From Acorus gramineus (lineage: Eukaryota; Streptophyta; Magnoliopsida; Acorales; Acoraceae), in the NCBI GenBank assembly GCA_030737835.1, contig CM060853.1, positions 15,372,895 to 15,436,894 of the forward strand: a DNA stretch of 64,000 nt, written 5' to 3'. This document shows positions 35,919 to 49,182 of this stretch, piece by piece. Each line of letters opens with the position of its first letter. Within the stretch, counting starts at the first letter, position 1. The position numbers and the translations under genes were made by a program. The notes under the pieces are model-generated. The model was not told where the DNA came from and did not search any database. It worked only from the letters and a program-made list of their open reading frames with translations.

Positions 35919-37733
35919 ATAAGACAAAACAATCAAAAGTAAAATCAATTTTCGTATAGCGTAAGAAGACTGCACTTCCTCCATGATTGGTGAGCTCTTT
36001 TATTTTACATTTAAATCTTGACAACCAATAAAAATGGTCAATGTAATCCATAACATAGTATTCCTTCAAGGTCATCCTAACCAATTATATTGAATCTTCA
36101 GCTTCACAGAGGGTAACATATCAATATGGGATGAAGACATCATCAATAGATCAATCCACACTGGTGCAGATTGCACTGTTGCACAGGTTTCTTGGTAGAT
36201 AATAGGAGAATGGTAAACACAGTGCCAAAGGTTAATCAGTAATGCCATGGGACCAATGATTATTGCTTGGTCATTTATATTCCCATTTATTGTTTTTCTC
36301 CAACCCTGTGAATAGTATAATTGTAAACATTAATGAGACTGTTACATTCAATTCCTTCACAGTTAAAATGTCTCAATTGTCTACCCTCATTAAATTTGTG
36401 ATTAGATATTCATACCTGCCATAATCTCAATTGTTCATTGAGTGAACATGAAACTCATGCCAGGAGAGAAGGTCCAAAATTGCTGCCATTTCCAACCACT
36501 AACTTAATGTGTCTTCTATCAACCATTGTCTTTTTTTAGGGGAAGGAACGATCCATTGTCCTGAACTATGACTGTATGACATATAACTGCACCTACCTGT
36601 TTGGATTAGTATGCATGGGAGATTGCATGTGACCTGGAACTCCAGGTGCCATGTATGATGGATGCATTGAACTACAATACAAGGGAAAATAACATGGAAG
36701 CCCCATACATGAAGTCTCAATTTTTTTTTTTTTTAAAAAAAAGGAACCTATTTTTATCAATTTAGATACCTCTATAAGCTTGCCAAATCACATATGGATT
36801 GAATAACTTAACATATGAATCCATATCTAAATCATTCGGATATTTAAGTTAATATTCAAATTTGGATCTTTTTAGTTTCTATGGATAATTGACAGTCTAA
36901 AAATAAACACTAGCTCAGCGGAGGAGATCATGTGAGATATTTAAGGTTGAAAATTGATGCAAGAGTTGCTTAAATTTTAAGGATTATGATAAATCATGCA
37001 ATATAATTGATTATATATGGTATACAAATGCAAAACTAATTTATAATGTACATCAGATTCAGATATTTTTCAGAATGGATGTTTGATATTGGTCTGTTAT
37101 TAAGTCATTTTAGATATTAAATTTCAGATAATTTTGGTAACTTTATAGGACTTTCAGAGTGGATGTAAGTATTTCTCAGATAATTAATAGACTTTCTTTA
37201 AAAACATACATTTTGGAAGATTATGAAACTATTTTAGTGGATCTATAGAACTGCAAATTGTGAAAATTCTATACTTCTCAAATTATTTGGTATTTATGAT
37301 AACCTCCAGAAGTTTCAGTTTATAAATCTGTAGACCAATCAATTCTTGTTTAAGGTGTACTAAGACATACTACCAGAAAAAATCTCCATACTGATAGAAG
37401 AATAAAATAGGCATATGTATATAAATATATAAATATAGCTTTTTTTATAATAACCAGTTCATCCAAGCAGAACCCTACAACAAGAAGGCATCTGTGGACC
37501 TAATGTATGTTACAATGCTCAAAACAACAAGCACAAGCAGAAAAGAAAAAAGAAAAAAAACTGAAGAAAACAAAAGAAATCCAATACTCCTCCCTCCCAC
37601 ACTCCAATACATGGAATAACATTCAAATACAAGTGGTTAGGGAACTCATCATATTGTGTCAAGAGGAATAAAAAAAAACAATTGATCCAAGACCAAGACC
37701 ACCTCTTTTGAAAGCAGTTGAATCTGCCCAACC
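35919..37733. other. Intergenic between FKBP16-4-type gene and HIPP; no gene recognised
   Basis: The left part probably includes the FKBP 3' untranslated region. Open stretches at 35794-36084 and 36499-36720 on the minus strand have no recognisable domain. A poly-T/poly-A junction lies at 36721-36742, and simple AT sequence fills 37050-37440. Confidence 0.4.
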
Positions 37734-38428
37734 TTACATGATAGAGCAGGCATTTGGGTTCTCATCACTGAACATGTTGGTCATCTTGTCTTCCTGTTTG
37801 GATGCATAGCTTGAGAGAGTCACAGACTCAACATTCCTGACAAACCCAGGTGGTGCCCTCCTGTCATAAGCCTGTGCTGAATATGGGTGGTTCACCAGAT
37901 TGTATTCCACATAAGGCCATATCTCAGCCCTCTTTCCTGTGGATTTTGCCTTCCTGAGGACCTTGTTTGGATCAACATAACCAGTCACAGTCACCTTCTG
38001 TTGCTTCCTGTTTATGTCCACTGATTGAACTCCTGCAAAAATACCAAAACAAAAACATCAAGATATTGAAATGAATAATGTTAGGGACAATCCCTCTTAA
38101 TAAACAGCATTTAATGATGCATATGCTTTTATGAAAAACGTATATAATAACTTGACGTGGATTTATTAGATTGAAACCATGAACAATTGTTAAGGTATAT
38201 GGATTGTCCCAGCGGACTGCGTGTAACAGCTAGCGTATTGAAATTGAATTTTTAAAGATGGGGAGGTATTGACAAACCTCTCAATGAAGAGAGGGCTTTC
38301 TTCACTTTGTGTTCACACCCTTCACAGTCCATCCTGACTTTGAGCTCCACAGTCTGAAACTGTGTCCTCCTCTTGTGATTGAGTCCATTGCCAAGAATGC
38401 CTGTGATATAATCCAAAGTGCCTCCCAT
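37734..38428 (-). CDS. Heavy metal-associated isoprenylated plant protein (HIPP)
   Basis: Two exons, 38428-38278 and 38032-37734, encode 149 residues. The N-terminus MGGTLDYITGILGNG is typical of the HIPP20-27 group. The HMA domain (about 26-87) has the metal-binding motif MDCEGC with Cys35 and Cys38, followed by VKKALSSLRGVQSVDINRKQ and KVTVTGYVDPNKVLRKAKSTG. FSDENPNACSIM closes the protein; CSIM (146-149) is a CaaX box for farnesylation, which would direct the protein to membranes. The intron falls between the two halves of the HMA domain, as in relatives. Such proteins bind Cd, Cu or Zn and act in metal homeostasis and stress; the metal here is unknown. A TATTTAAA TATA-like box lies about 225 bp upstream on the minus strand. 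Confidence 0.93.
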
Positions 38429-38942
38429 TGAAGGTGGATTGGAAGTTTTTTTTTCTTCACTGGTTTTTGCTTTTGTAGATTTAATACAACCTTATAACAC
38501 ACAAAAGAGGCTACAATTTATAAGGTGAAAATGGACCACAACCAGCTGAAATGGGCTTGCTAACAGAAAAAGTTGTGTGTGATTTGGAAAAGAGAACTTA
38601 AAGGTCAAGTGAAAGTTGTGTAGATGGAACCAGTGAAACTGAAGGGTCTGTTGTGGGTTTAAATAAGAGCTTCTCAGACAAGTAAGGGTAATGAACATGC
38701 AAAAGCTGGCTGGCACTCGCAAAATATCTGAGGAGATATGTACAGGTAAGGAACAGTGGAATTATAAAGATCTATGTTGTGGGCTCCCCTCCAGATAATC
38801 CAAGAACCTGCCTAGCAATGCTCTCTTATTTATTTTGTGTGGCTGATACACAACAGCCATTCATACTGTTTATGTTGCGGCTCAGTTTTTGAAAATGCAA
38901 AGAATTTTATATGCATTTACCCCTCATATGCGATGTGATTTA

Positions 38943-40046
38943 GGTTATTCGCTTCTGATAGCTATATTAGGATAGATAACAATCCAGGTTGAATAAGCAA
39001 CTTTTTGTTTGATTTTTTTTTTTGTTATTCTCATTGGAAAACGTAAAAATAACTTTTTTGTTGTTTGGTTCACCTTGGATAAAGTGATGATAAATGGTTG
39101 ATAAAGGATGAATAAGAGTTTATGATTTTTTAAATGACAATTATACCCCATGGGAATAGTGTGAGAGATATATGATTAATTTGATAGATGTGACAGTTTT
39201 TTGAATCTGTGTGAGGCTGTTAGGTGAGATAAATTTTTTAAAATGACAGAGGATGATATTTTTATCCATTAGTATAGATAAGCCTAGATAAGCAATTCCA
39301 CAATTTTCTTAAAATAGTTATCAGGCCTTATCCTAGCTTATCCAGACATAACTATCGGAGTTTATTCTGTCAAAACAAACAGCTTTTTTTTTACTATTCT
39401 CCTGTATTCTTCCTTATTCTGGGTTTATTTCTCTAACCATTAGGGGGGTTAATTCATTTGAGTTTGTATAATTTTCTTTATGGGCCTTTTTACTTGATTA
39501 TACAAGCATATGCATTTACCTCTGTCACGAGTGAGGCATATGCAGAAATTAAGAGGGAATAGAGGAGAACAAGAAGAAAAAAAATTATTTGTTTTGGGAT
39601 ATTAATCCTTGGTGGTTATACTTGGATAAGTTAAAAATAAGCCTTGATTGTTATTTTAGGAATGTTGGAATGTTTACGAAGCTTTATTTATGCCAATTGA
39701 TAAAAATACTATTTTATTGTCATTTTAAAAATATCTATTTCACCTAACACTTTCACATACATCCCAAAAATATGACATATCTATCATACTTCAGACACAT
39801 TTTCTCACTTTTATTTCCAAACACAAACAATTTATGTAGTGGTATGGTTTTTCATTTAAAAAATTATTTTTTTATTTATCTCTTATCCACCATTTATCAT
39901 CATTTTTTATCCAAGGTAAACAAAACAATAAAAATATCACTTTTACGTTTTTCAATGAAAAAGATTGAATATGCAACCAAACAAAAATTTATCTATTCTG
40001 TTTGGATTATTGCCTATCACATTATAGCTATAGAAATCGAATAACT
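38943..40046. mobile_element. Foldback element with ~350-bp terminal inverted repeats
   Basis: The left arm (38943 to about 39290) and right arm (about 39690 to 40046) are inverted copies of each other. Left: GGTTATTCGCTTCTGATAGC, TTGAATAAGCAAC, TATTCTCATTGGAAAACGT, CACCTTGGATAAAGTGATGA, TTAGGTGAGATAAATTTTT. The right arm gives the same order on the opposite strand. A unique centre of about 400 bp contains no coding. The arms share wording with the MITE at 57336-57797 (TTATTCTCRTTGGRAAA, TTTTTGTTGTTTGG), so both belong to one family. Flanks do not show a clean target duplication. Confidence 0.6.
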
Positions 40047-41513
40047 CTCTATCACATCCCAAGTTTGGGGGGTTAAAAAATTCAAAAATAATAATAAAAC
40101 TACAAGAACCATTATCATTAACATTCAACCAATACATTGTCGCCACATGTAAACTCTAAGAGACTAACTCATCCGTGAGGGTGAGTGGAAGAGTTAATTT
40201 ATTATCGGTAAGGATTTACATGTGGTGACAATGTATTAGTTGCTACAGAAAAGAGCCTGTAATATGCTATAGACGATCAGTATCCCCTTTGCTTGTGCAC
40301 AACACTCAAATGAACTTTTCTTGTATAGGCTTTTCAAAAGCAGGGAAAAAGAAAAAAAAATCCTCATGTATGTTTTTTAAAAGCTAAAAAAAAAAGGCTT
40401 TCACTCCTCAGGAAGAAAAAAAAGGCTAAAAAGTTGGCCTACTAAAGAAGCCCCCTTAAATAGAAAAGAAAAAAAGAAAAAAAAGAGGAGGGACAAATAA
40501 TGTTTGTGTAAAACAAAAGCTGAGCAATTCAAGTGATCTTTGTTGGGATTCTGCTTCATGTCATGTGTTGTATGAGCTGATTGAGTGACTGAAGGAAACT
40601 TCATCCTTATGGAGCCAGGAAGCTCTCAACAGCTAAAGTAATTTGGGAACTCTCTCTCTATCTCTGACTAAAACAAAACATGCAGTGGTCCTGTCTTTTA
40701 AAGAAAGCAAAAATAATTTTTGATTGAGAAATAATGGTTTTTGAAAATAATGTTTTTTGAAAAGTTGTTTTAAATGAGAAATTGTTTTTCAAATCTGTTT
40801 CCAAACGTCACGTATGTTGAGAGAAACATATAATCAAATCAAGATCCATTATTTTAAGGAAAATCCTCTTCTAACCCCTAAAAACTTGTCCAGTTAATCT
40901 TGGATTTCCTCTATAATATTGACATCTATAATATTCATTGACCCATTATCATTTTTTTAAATATTAAAATCATCTTCAAAAAGATAAAAATAAAAGTAAA
41001 TAGAATTCTCCAATTATGATTTTATCTTTGTCCATCTCAAAAAGGCATGTTTATCCAAAACATTATTAAAAGGATTAGGTAATTAGTACTCGGTTACCTT
41101 TGGTAACTTTGTAAGGATTATGTAGATTTCTATGATTACAGGACATTCATCACCAAATTAGACCTATACGTAGTAGACTTTCCATGGTTATATATTCATG
41201 TAAATCTATTAAAAAACACTCAACTGAGACACTGACGTAACGTTTGGTAGCAAGATTGTAAAACTGATTTTTTATACAAACATTAGGTTTAAAACTAATT
41301 ATGCAGGAAACTGTCTTTTTTCAATTTTTTTTCAATTGCAGCTTTGGAACATTATTTATCTGCAAATGCAAAAATTGTCTAATCGCATAATCAAATGTTG
41401 CATGAGTATGAGTTGCCTGAATTTCTATGGCATGAGGATATGCCACGTGTTATAATCAAAATGAGATAGCTGGTACACCTGTGTGATGATTGAGAGCGAA
41501 GGGTTGTCATCAA
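40047..41513. other. Intergenic; no gene recognised
   Basis: AT-rich sequence with A-rich runs near 40340-40490. A small inverted pair (CACATGTAAACTCTAAGAGA versus the region around 40205) may be part of a short repeat. No coding signal. Confidence 0.35.
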
Positions 41514-41529
41514 GCATGTTGTTTTCTTG

Positions 41530-41690
41530 CATGTCCCCTCGCCTAGCGAGGTGGAAGAGTTGCACGAGTCCCTCGTGGACGACCCGGGTTCGAGCCCGAT
41601 GTGTATCACCCTCTCGTGGGGTGTGTTTCGGGCCTTATGCCTGACTGCACTTGTTCTCTTTGGGCCTTGTCTACCAAAAAAAAAAAAAAA
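41530..41690 (+). mobile_element. tRNA-derived SINE with perfect 16-bp target duplication
   Basis: The 161-bp unit starts CATGTCCCCTCGCCTAGCGA, carries a pol III A-box-like segment (near TGGAAGAGTTGC) and an excellent B box GGTTCGAGCCC at about 41588-41598, and ends in a 14-15 nt poly-A tail. It is flanked on both sides by the identical GCATGTTGTTTTCTTG (41514-41529 and 41691-41706). Perfect duplication and intact promoter boxes argue for a recent insertion. No source tRNA is claimed. Confidence 0.85.
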
Positions 41691-41706
41691 GCATGTTGTT
41701 TTCTTG

Positions 41707-44700
41707 TTAAAAATTTGTTGTTTACAATAAATTTTGTACCCTAAACCCCAGTTTTCAGTGTGGGGTAAATACAACGCGTTTGGTAAGGATTCAACCATCA
41801 TAGTATAAGTATAATATAAAAAAATTGGAATAGTATGTCATATACAACCTAAGAAAACACGTGTTTTCATTTTTTTTTTACTGTTCAAAATATATACTAC
41901 ATATATTTCTATTTTTTTAAAATAGTAAACATCGTCTAATAAGGTATATGTTTTGATAAAAAAATGTATATCACTCCATTTCAAGTGGAATGAACTCATT
42001 TTTAATAAACATAAGAAAGCATTTAACAAGATATATAAATCATTGATCTATATATTTCTCTGGATTTCTACCGATGTATATAAGACTGTATTTTAAATTG
42101 TAAAATTTATTGAGTGTAACAATGTCCTTTGAAAAAACACAAACAAAATAATGATATATGACAGAATAACATACGCTCAAATAGAAACTATTACAATAGT
42201 TATTTGTTCAAAAATATTAACAGCACCCCGAAACAAGTCAACATTAAAAGACACCAGTTGATTAAAAAATATTACGCTCAATCTTTTTTTTTCAGTATCA
42301 TTGAATATACTTTAGAGCTCCATGAAACTAGAATTGAAAGTAAAATAAAATTAAAACAGTGTAACCGAGCTTAGTGGATGTGGTGGTGAGACTTGTCAAA
42401 GGTTCTCTTTCAATTTTGTCTTTACAGGTGTCAGAAATATAGTGGGCTAAGCCTAGACTGGTCTAGTTTAAAAGATCAAAACCCCCCACCCACAAACAAC
42501 CAAACTTGTCAGTTTTAGCCAATAAAATATTATATTATTTGATTTATAGAGGGATGGTACATGCATAGTACTAGCAATGTATAAAAGCCATAAAGAAAAA
42601 ACACACAAGTTGTATAAATTCGAAACAACGCGTGTATTATAACTTGTCTTTGGCCCGGAGGTGCCAAATATTGGATTTCTCATGAGCTGCTTTTCATGAC
42701 CATTCCAGTATTAGGTCGCGTTCAAAACACATTCAAACCCTGTTTCTGTCTTGTTTGGCTTCATATACTGCGTTGTGGAAGCTGTAGGTTTACATTACCA
42801 AAACACCTATGTTTGTTTAATTCAGTCAACAGAGCAATGGCTGAAATTATTATAACAAAAGTGCATAGGTAAAATAGTATTTTATCAAACATTAGGGTTT
42901 ATAGTGTATAACAGCGTTTCGAAAAGCGTTTTTTTTAGGTGTTTTGAAATGTTTGGTTTTTATAAAGGGAACACGAAACGCTCAGATCCGAGTTACAAAT
43001 GTCAGATGCTGTTTGGATTGGCGTTTCTCATATTCCATGATTTCACGCTGCAAACACTACTGCACCTCACATCCAAACGGAGCCAAGGCCATAATTATAT
43101 ACTTAGATGTTTTTGTTCTCTCACTGCCCATTAACGATGCACGAACATCTTCATCCATGATGTTTGGGTTTTTTTAATGGTTTTGGCTTCCATACACCTA
43201 ACCCTATATAACCTTGGATTAGATCATGTACACTTATTTAAAAGTTATATACCTTTATGCGATATAAAAAGAAAAAAAATCATACCAATACATATGACCT
43301 CGAAAGGTCTAATACAATTTTTAAGATGATTTTACTTGGTGTATCAATTTTCTAATCATATGACCTAAATCTAATCATATTGTCATGAATGAAAAGTGTG
43401 ACACCTAAACATGAAAAGTATGTATTAACAAAGTAAATTTTAATTATTTATTGAACGAAATTTTTAGAATTTTTTGTTTGAATTTAATCTAGTATATCTT
43501 GGCTTCTAAGCCTCCAACATCTTAGAGACATAATATAGCAAAATCAGATAAAATTAAAAAAACTCAAATTATGTGTTATGTCAAATACTCTTTGTTGGAT
43601 AATTAGTCTAAAGACTCAAATTATGTGAATTGGGAAAGGAAATATCAATTATGTTATATGATTGTGTATAAGTGAGGTTTACATATCAATTCCACATGGT
43701 TGGATCAGGGAATTACCTCTTTAGGTAACATATATATCTTGACTAAATACCACCTCCCATGGATGAAATTTTGAGCTAGTGATGCTGATATGCAACAACT
43801 TGAGATTCATGTGATGTGAGCCATAAAATTTTATGTTTTTCATACATCCACACAATTCTATATTTAGAGTATAACTTATAGAATCATGTACACTCCAGTA
43901 CTCCCCTACTTGGAGATCTTTAAATGATGCATGGGAGACATGCATTTGGTGTGCACTGCCTGCCCAATGTGGGAGAAATATTATACATGGGTCATGCATT
44001 ATATTTGGTGGACAAATTTAAATTTTTTTTTTTAAATAAAAAAACTGTTACTTTAAGAAAGTGACCATAAATTTGGTATGTCAGCGGTTAATTGTATTAA
44101 TTACATGTCTTATTTACTACTATTATGCTGAGATGTCATGTTATCACTTGATCTTTCATAGTGTCATTTGGAATATTGCATTATATATGTTTATTTATAG
44201 TCATAATACCCTAAGTGAGATTTACATATAGGTCATGGTGCTCTTTTTAAAAGTCAAGCAAATTTAAAGGACACCCATTTGAAATAATGCATTAGCTGGT
44301 AACATTATAGGTGACAACAATATAGGAAAGCAAACTCTAATTTTTATATGAAAGTCAGTGGGGGTGACTGGGTGAAGACTGAAGAGTCCTCAGATTTCAT
44401 ATAAAACAAGGAAACTAATGTTTTTGACTTGTTATCAAGCAGGCACTGTGAAGCTTCTTATCCTCTCAAGTTTTTTAATCCCTATGTGGCTTCATGTGAT
44501 CAAGGTTGGGGTGACCTTAATTTGGAAGCTCCCATTTTCATACTGGAATTTTTTTTTATGTGCCTTAACATATTCAGTCCGTTTTGTAATTTTGTTTTCA
44601 ATCGTTACATCATTAATACAGTGCATGAAATCTCCTAACGCAATATGTATTCCAGTATTACAAAATGTACTCCATTACAATATATATATAATTAAATATA

Positions 44701-45132
44701 TGAAAATTTTCATTTATTTCGTATGAGATTGTACATATGCTTCATAAAAGAATATATTTTATTAACTAATTATGTACTTTAAAAGTATAAATCAAACACA
44801 TTTCGGTTGCAAATGAGTATACAAATAGGGTTAAAAGTATCATTTATTTATTTTTTATTTTTTTTGAGGTTCCTTTTTGCTCTCTCAAAACAATGGGTGG
44901 AACCTGGGGGCAGGGGTGGCTTCTCCTTTAGACCAAGGCATTGATATCTACACTTTATTTTTGCAGTCATAAGAGATTATATGAAATTTTTAATCAATTA
45001 TATACTCCATCATAAAATACAAACGATGCATTCAATTTATTCAAATGTATACTTTATTTTTTTAAAATTTAGATACTTCATTTGATAAGTATGTACCTTC
45101 AAAAAGTTTATATATATATATATATATATAGT
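41707..45132. other. AT-rich intergenic DNA with repeat-family members; no gene recognised
   Basis: About 41870-42125 resembles the AT-rich repeat family ending in GACTGTATTTTAAATTGTAA and GAGTGTAACAATG. 42890-43090 may be a MITE with ACAGCGTTT and TTTCACGCTG-type inverted wording. Open stretches at 43721-43999, 44418-44726 and elsewhere have no recognisable domains. A T-rich stretch followed by a GC patch lies near 44850-44940. Confidence 0.35.
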
Positions 45133-45419
45133 TGAGTGATAATATGCGGTCCGTACGAACTACGTATATACCTCATTTAAAGGAGTATATGCTTAATAAA
45201 GAAAGCATATACCTCGTTGAAGGTATTGTTGATAATGTAATTTCAAATGATGTATATAATACTTCAATGAGGTATATGTTTTCTTTACTGACGCATATAC
45301 CCCTTTAAATGATGTGAAATACCTTCAAATGAAATGTATGCTTTCTTTATGGATACATATACTTATTTAAAGGATGTATATGCTGTGATCCACACGGCCT
45401 ATACTATATCATTACTCAT
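45133..45419. mobile_element. Foldback MITE related to the one at 20165
   Basis: The left end TTGAGTGATAATATGCGGTC matches the 20165 element (GTGATA...ATGCGGTC). The right end reversed reads TGAGTAATGATATAGTATAG. Inside, an extended inverted repeat pairs CATTTAAAGGAGTATATGC ... AAAGAAAGCATATAC ... GAAGGTAT on the left with its complement on the right. The whole 287-bp unit could therefore form a long hairpin. It is bounded by TA-rich simple repeats. Confidence 0.55.
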
Positions 45420-45989
45420 ATATAGTTGTGTATAAGTAAAACTCTCATTCCTATGTTTATTTATCTTTTCGACTCTAAACCAACAAATGCATCTTGATTA
45501 CCGACCTAACCACCTTAATTATCTTCTATCATCTCTCTCAAAAACAAAAAACAAAAATGTCAACGCTGGGATTGCCTTTGCTGGTGTCATCTCTTCATAT
45601 TGTTGTTGTTGTCATAAGAGCCACTGATTGATCCATGTCTGCTCATGCAAATAATTGTTGGTATCTTTTCTTTCATGATGTTGTTGCTTCTTTTATACTT
45701 TAATAATTTGATATGACGTGGCTTCTCTCTTGTTTAAAAACTTTATTTGAAAACAGCTTTTTTCTTGAAATAACTTTTAGAAATACTTTTACAAAGAGTG
45801 TATTTTTTAAAAAAATAATTTTTTTTTATAAAAAAGGTAAACATGGCTACCGGCACACACTATATTCTAAAGTGAGGGTTACAAATTCAAATGAAGATGA
45901 GAGAAGAAGAGATATAAGAAAAGCAAAAAAAACAAGCAAATGGGCCACATGAGATAAGAGGGATAGGGGTGAGTCTGTAAATGGGATAT

Positions 45990-46440
45990 CAATGGACATG
46001 CTCATTTAGTAATTACAAGATGTTCGATGGACAACGCGGCCCGCTAACCCCGGCTATGCCACACGCTCAATCCCAGATGGATACCACAACCGTCTCCCAA
46101 ATGCATGTTCTTCACGTATACCCGCGAGCCATTGAATATCGCATCATTTTGAGTCCTCCAAATCAACCAAGTCAATGCAAGTATATATCATCGATTGGAG
46201 AATCTCATTGAAAAGTTTGGAGTGTATCGTGCTCCACACAAGTCCCTCTCTCGACCACCCATAATTCCTCAAAATCATCGAATGTGCCAAGTGACGTGGG
46301 GGCCTACACCATGGACCATATCTCCTAGGCCACCGAGCACCGACAAAATAGATGGTCCACAATCTCAAGTGCCACGCGGCATAATGCACATCTGACCTGC
46401 TCAGCTGGTCTCCACTTGACTCGATACATCCACCGCGTTT
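45990..46440 (-). mobile_element. Decayed LINE tail (zinc-binding zf-RVT domain)
   Basis: The minus strand at about 46320-46400 reads VRCALCRVALEIVDHLFCRC followed by SVA, the CxLC...VDHLFxxC pattern of the zf-RVT domain at the C-terminus of plant LINE proteins. Further along (about 46080-46160) is LTWLIWRTQNDAIFNGSRV, the usual WxIWxxRNxxIF tail. The stretches lie in different frames with stops between, so this is a remnant. The local GC content is higher than in the surrounding DNA. Confidence 0.65.
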
Positions 46441-48950
46441 TGTCTAAATTATTGAAATATTGTTTTTATGTATTTTATTAAAAATTATTTCTTTTTGTAA
46501 CTTCAAAAACAAATCTTCAAAAATTATCTAAACTCGTCATTGACTTGACTGCTGCCATATTTTGTTCATGAAACTTATGTAAATTATATTTCAATGATTT
46601 TATAATCATAAAGACCATATGTATTTATCTTTTATGATAATTAGATTCTTTTAAAAGCATATGATGATGATATAAAAAATTTCCCAAAAAATAGTTGAAT
46701 AAAAAAGCTTCAATTAGAGTCTTTGCCTTAGGTCCCAACTTTCATCGAGGCATCCCTAGGTGGAGGAGTGGGTGATGAGCCCCCATCACCACCAATTATT
46801 CATGCACATCCCAATCATTGGTCCCTGCCTTCACAAATATCCCAAGTGTCAAGGTCATGTAATTGGAAAAAGTTTTTTATAAAACCATGGAAATGTTGTA
46901 CTTGTTCCATCACGCAATCGGTTTGTAAACCAAACACGATTTATTTTAGTATTTTTTACCAAATATATAAAAAAAATTTAATGAAATATGTATTTTTAAA
47001 AACAAAATAAAATATATATTTACAAAAATTAAATACACACACTTTTGACACTTAATCCATCCCATAATGACTTTTGCAAGTTGCACATCAATTGAATTTT
47101 TTTTTTTTTAAAGCACATTTATTTAGTGAAATATATATTCTAAAATAAAAATTAAAATATGTACTCAAATGAATTTAATAATGAAAAATAGATTGTAGTG
47201 GATGATGCCACGACGTATATAAAATTATAGAAATGAATGTAAAATTGGTTGAGTGTAATGTACCTGGATTGTAAGTCTGGATGATACCTGAACCAACTCT
47301 TTTTTAACTCATGCGTCGTCCAGATTTAATTCATTGGACCAAAAGATTCATGCATCATTGGCATCTCCAGCTCCATACATTCCAATTTCAAAAGCAGTTG
47401 GCCAATGTTTTTAATTTTTAAGAGTCACATACTTAATCTAATGAGATATATAATTAATTTTATAGAAGATGGAGCATATTCCCCAATGAATTGAGTGATA
47501 TTATTTATAGAAAATATAAAAATTTTAAATGAGATATATATCTTGCTACAATGAGTAGAGAGGGTTAATGAGACATATAAGACTGTATTTATAACTATAA
47601 AATAGACTTTTGAGTGTAACAATGCCAATTAACCTAACCTTGGTATTTCTAGGCTGCCTATGCAATTCCATGACACGCTACAAAAACTATTTAAATGAAA
47701 AACATGTTCATTATTCGTCGTATATAAACTATACTGGAATGGATTGTTAACAATCCATACATAAATGTTGTTTAGTTGTTTTATAATTATTCTCACTTAA
47801 ATACATAAATTATTTATTATTGTTTGGTTCAATTTACATAAATTTAGGATATGTGACGAATAGGATAAAAATAAAGTATTATTACTTTTTAAATGACTAC
47901 CATATCTCCGTAAACATGTCTGAGAAATATGACATGTTTTGAAATATGTGTTAGATGCCATAATTCTTTTACAAATGACATGGAGTAATATTTTAATCAG
48001 TTTGCAGATAAGAAATCCTAGTCCCTTGTATTGACTAACTTATACTAGTTCATCAAGACAATTATTGGATTGAAAAATGTTACATTCAATCTCATTTCCA
48101 TTCACAAACGCCATTATCCATGCCTTTATTTTTTTTTAAAAATCATATATCTTATCTAATGAGATATGTACTCTTATAAAAGGTGAAGTATATACTTTAA
48201 CAAATTGAATATATTATTTATAGAAAATGTAAAAAAATTTCAACAAGTTTTTATACATTTTTAAGGGGCCAATGAGATATATGAAACTACAATTATAACA
48301 GTTAAAAGGACTAAGGATGCGTTTGGCAATTTGATTGGGGTTGTTTTTAACTTTTTTAAAAGCTAAAAGCCCCAAATAGATTACCAAACAAGCCCAATTA
48401 ATTGAAAAGCTGCTTTTATCATTATATCAAAAAGGTGCCTTGAAAATTGTGTTTATTTCAATAAAAGCAGCTTCTATTATCAGCAACAAACTGATTCCTT
48501 GATTAATTAAAAAATAGCCATCATCATTATACAAAAAAAAGTGTATAAAGCTTAAAACTGCATTTCAAGCTATGTTTTCAAACACACTCTAAGTCTGCTT
48601 TCTAAAATGCGTTTGGTAACATGTTTGCGTCTCCTGCTTAATTAAAAGCAAAATCATTTAAGTGTTGCCAAATGCCCCTTGAATCTAACAACGCTCTATT
48701 GGATTTTATACTCATGAATTATTCAACCCTTTTTTCTTTTTTTTTTTGCTAGGAGGGTTTATGTGATCTCACCAAGCATGTGTGGTGTCACACAAATGAG
48801 GGCTGAGTATTTGTTCTAGTGGACCAACCAGGTGATTGTCAGACTTTACCACACAAATACAAGAGAGGATCAGCACTCTGTGTGAATGCATGTCTGTCAT
48901 CTCAGGATCAGCACACTCTAATTTGTCGAGCTAACAGCTTCCAAGGCTTA
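46441..48950. other. AT-rich intergenic DNA with repeat-family members; no gene recognised
   Basis: Members of the AT-rich repeat family lie at about 47420-47625 (ending AGACTGTATTTATAACTATA ... GAGTGTAACAATG) and 48125-48310. A block at about 47636-48065 resembles the foldback family near 39 kb (TTTATTATTGTTTGGTTC). A block at about 48317-48670 repeats GCGTTTGGNAA-type wording and may be a MITE. No gene was recognised. Confidence 0.4.
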
Positions 48951-49182
48951 GGATGCATTTGGTTGTGCGATTACGCAGCGTTTGTGATTGTAGAAAGCTG
49001 CGTTTGCAATCGTGCAACCAAACAGTTTTACTGTAGCAGCTTCCTGCACACAGATTTCAGGCAAATAGTATCTAAAAGCTGCGATTTCAAAAAGCTGAGA
49101 AAGTGAGCTTCCTGCAGAATCAGTTTTAAAACTCAGATTCTTACAAAATCAATTTTACGATGGCGCAACCAAACGCATACCC
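48951..49182. mobile_element. Tourist-like (PIF/Harbinger) MITE
   Basis: The left end GGATGCATTTGGTTGTGCGA and the right end (reversed GGGTATGCGTTTGGTTGCGC) form an inverted pair of about 20 bp. TTA flanks each side (48948-48950 and 49183-49185), as expected of PIF/Harbinger insertions. The interior repeats AAAGCTGCGTTT/AAAGCTGCGATT-type sequence and has no coding capacity. Confidence 0.65.
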
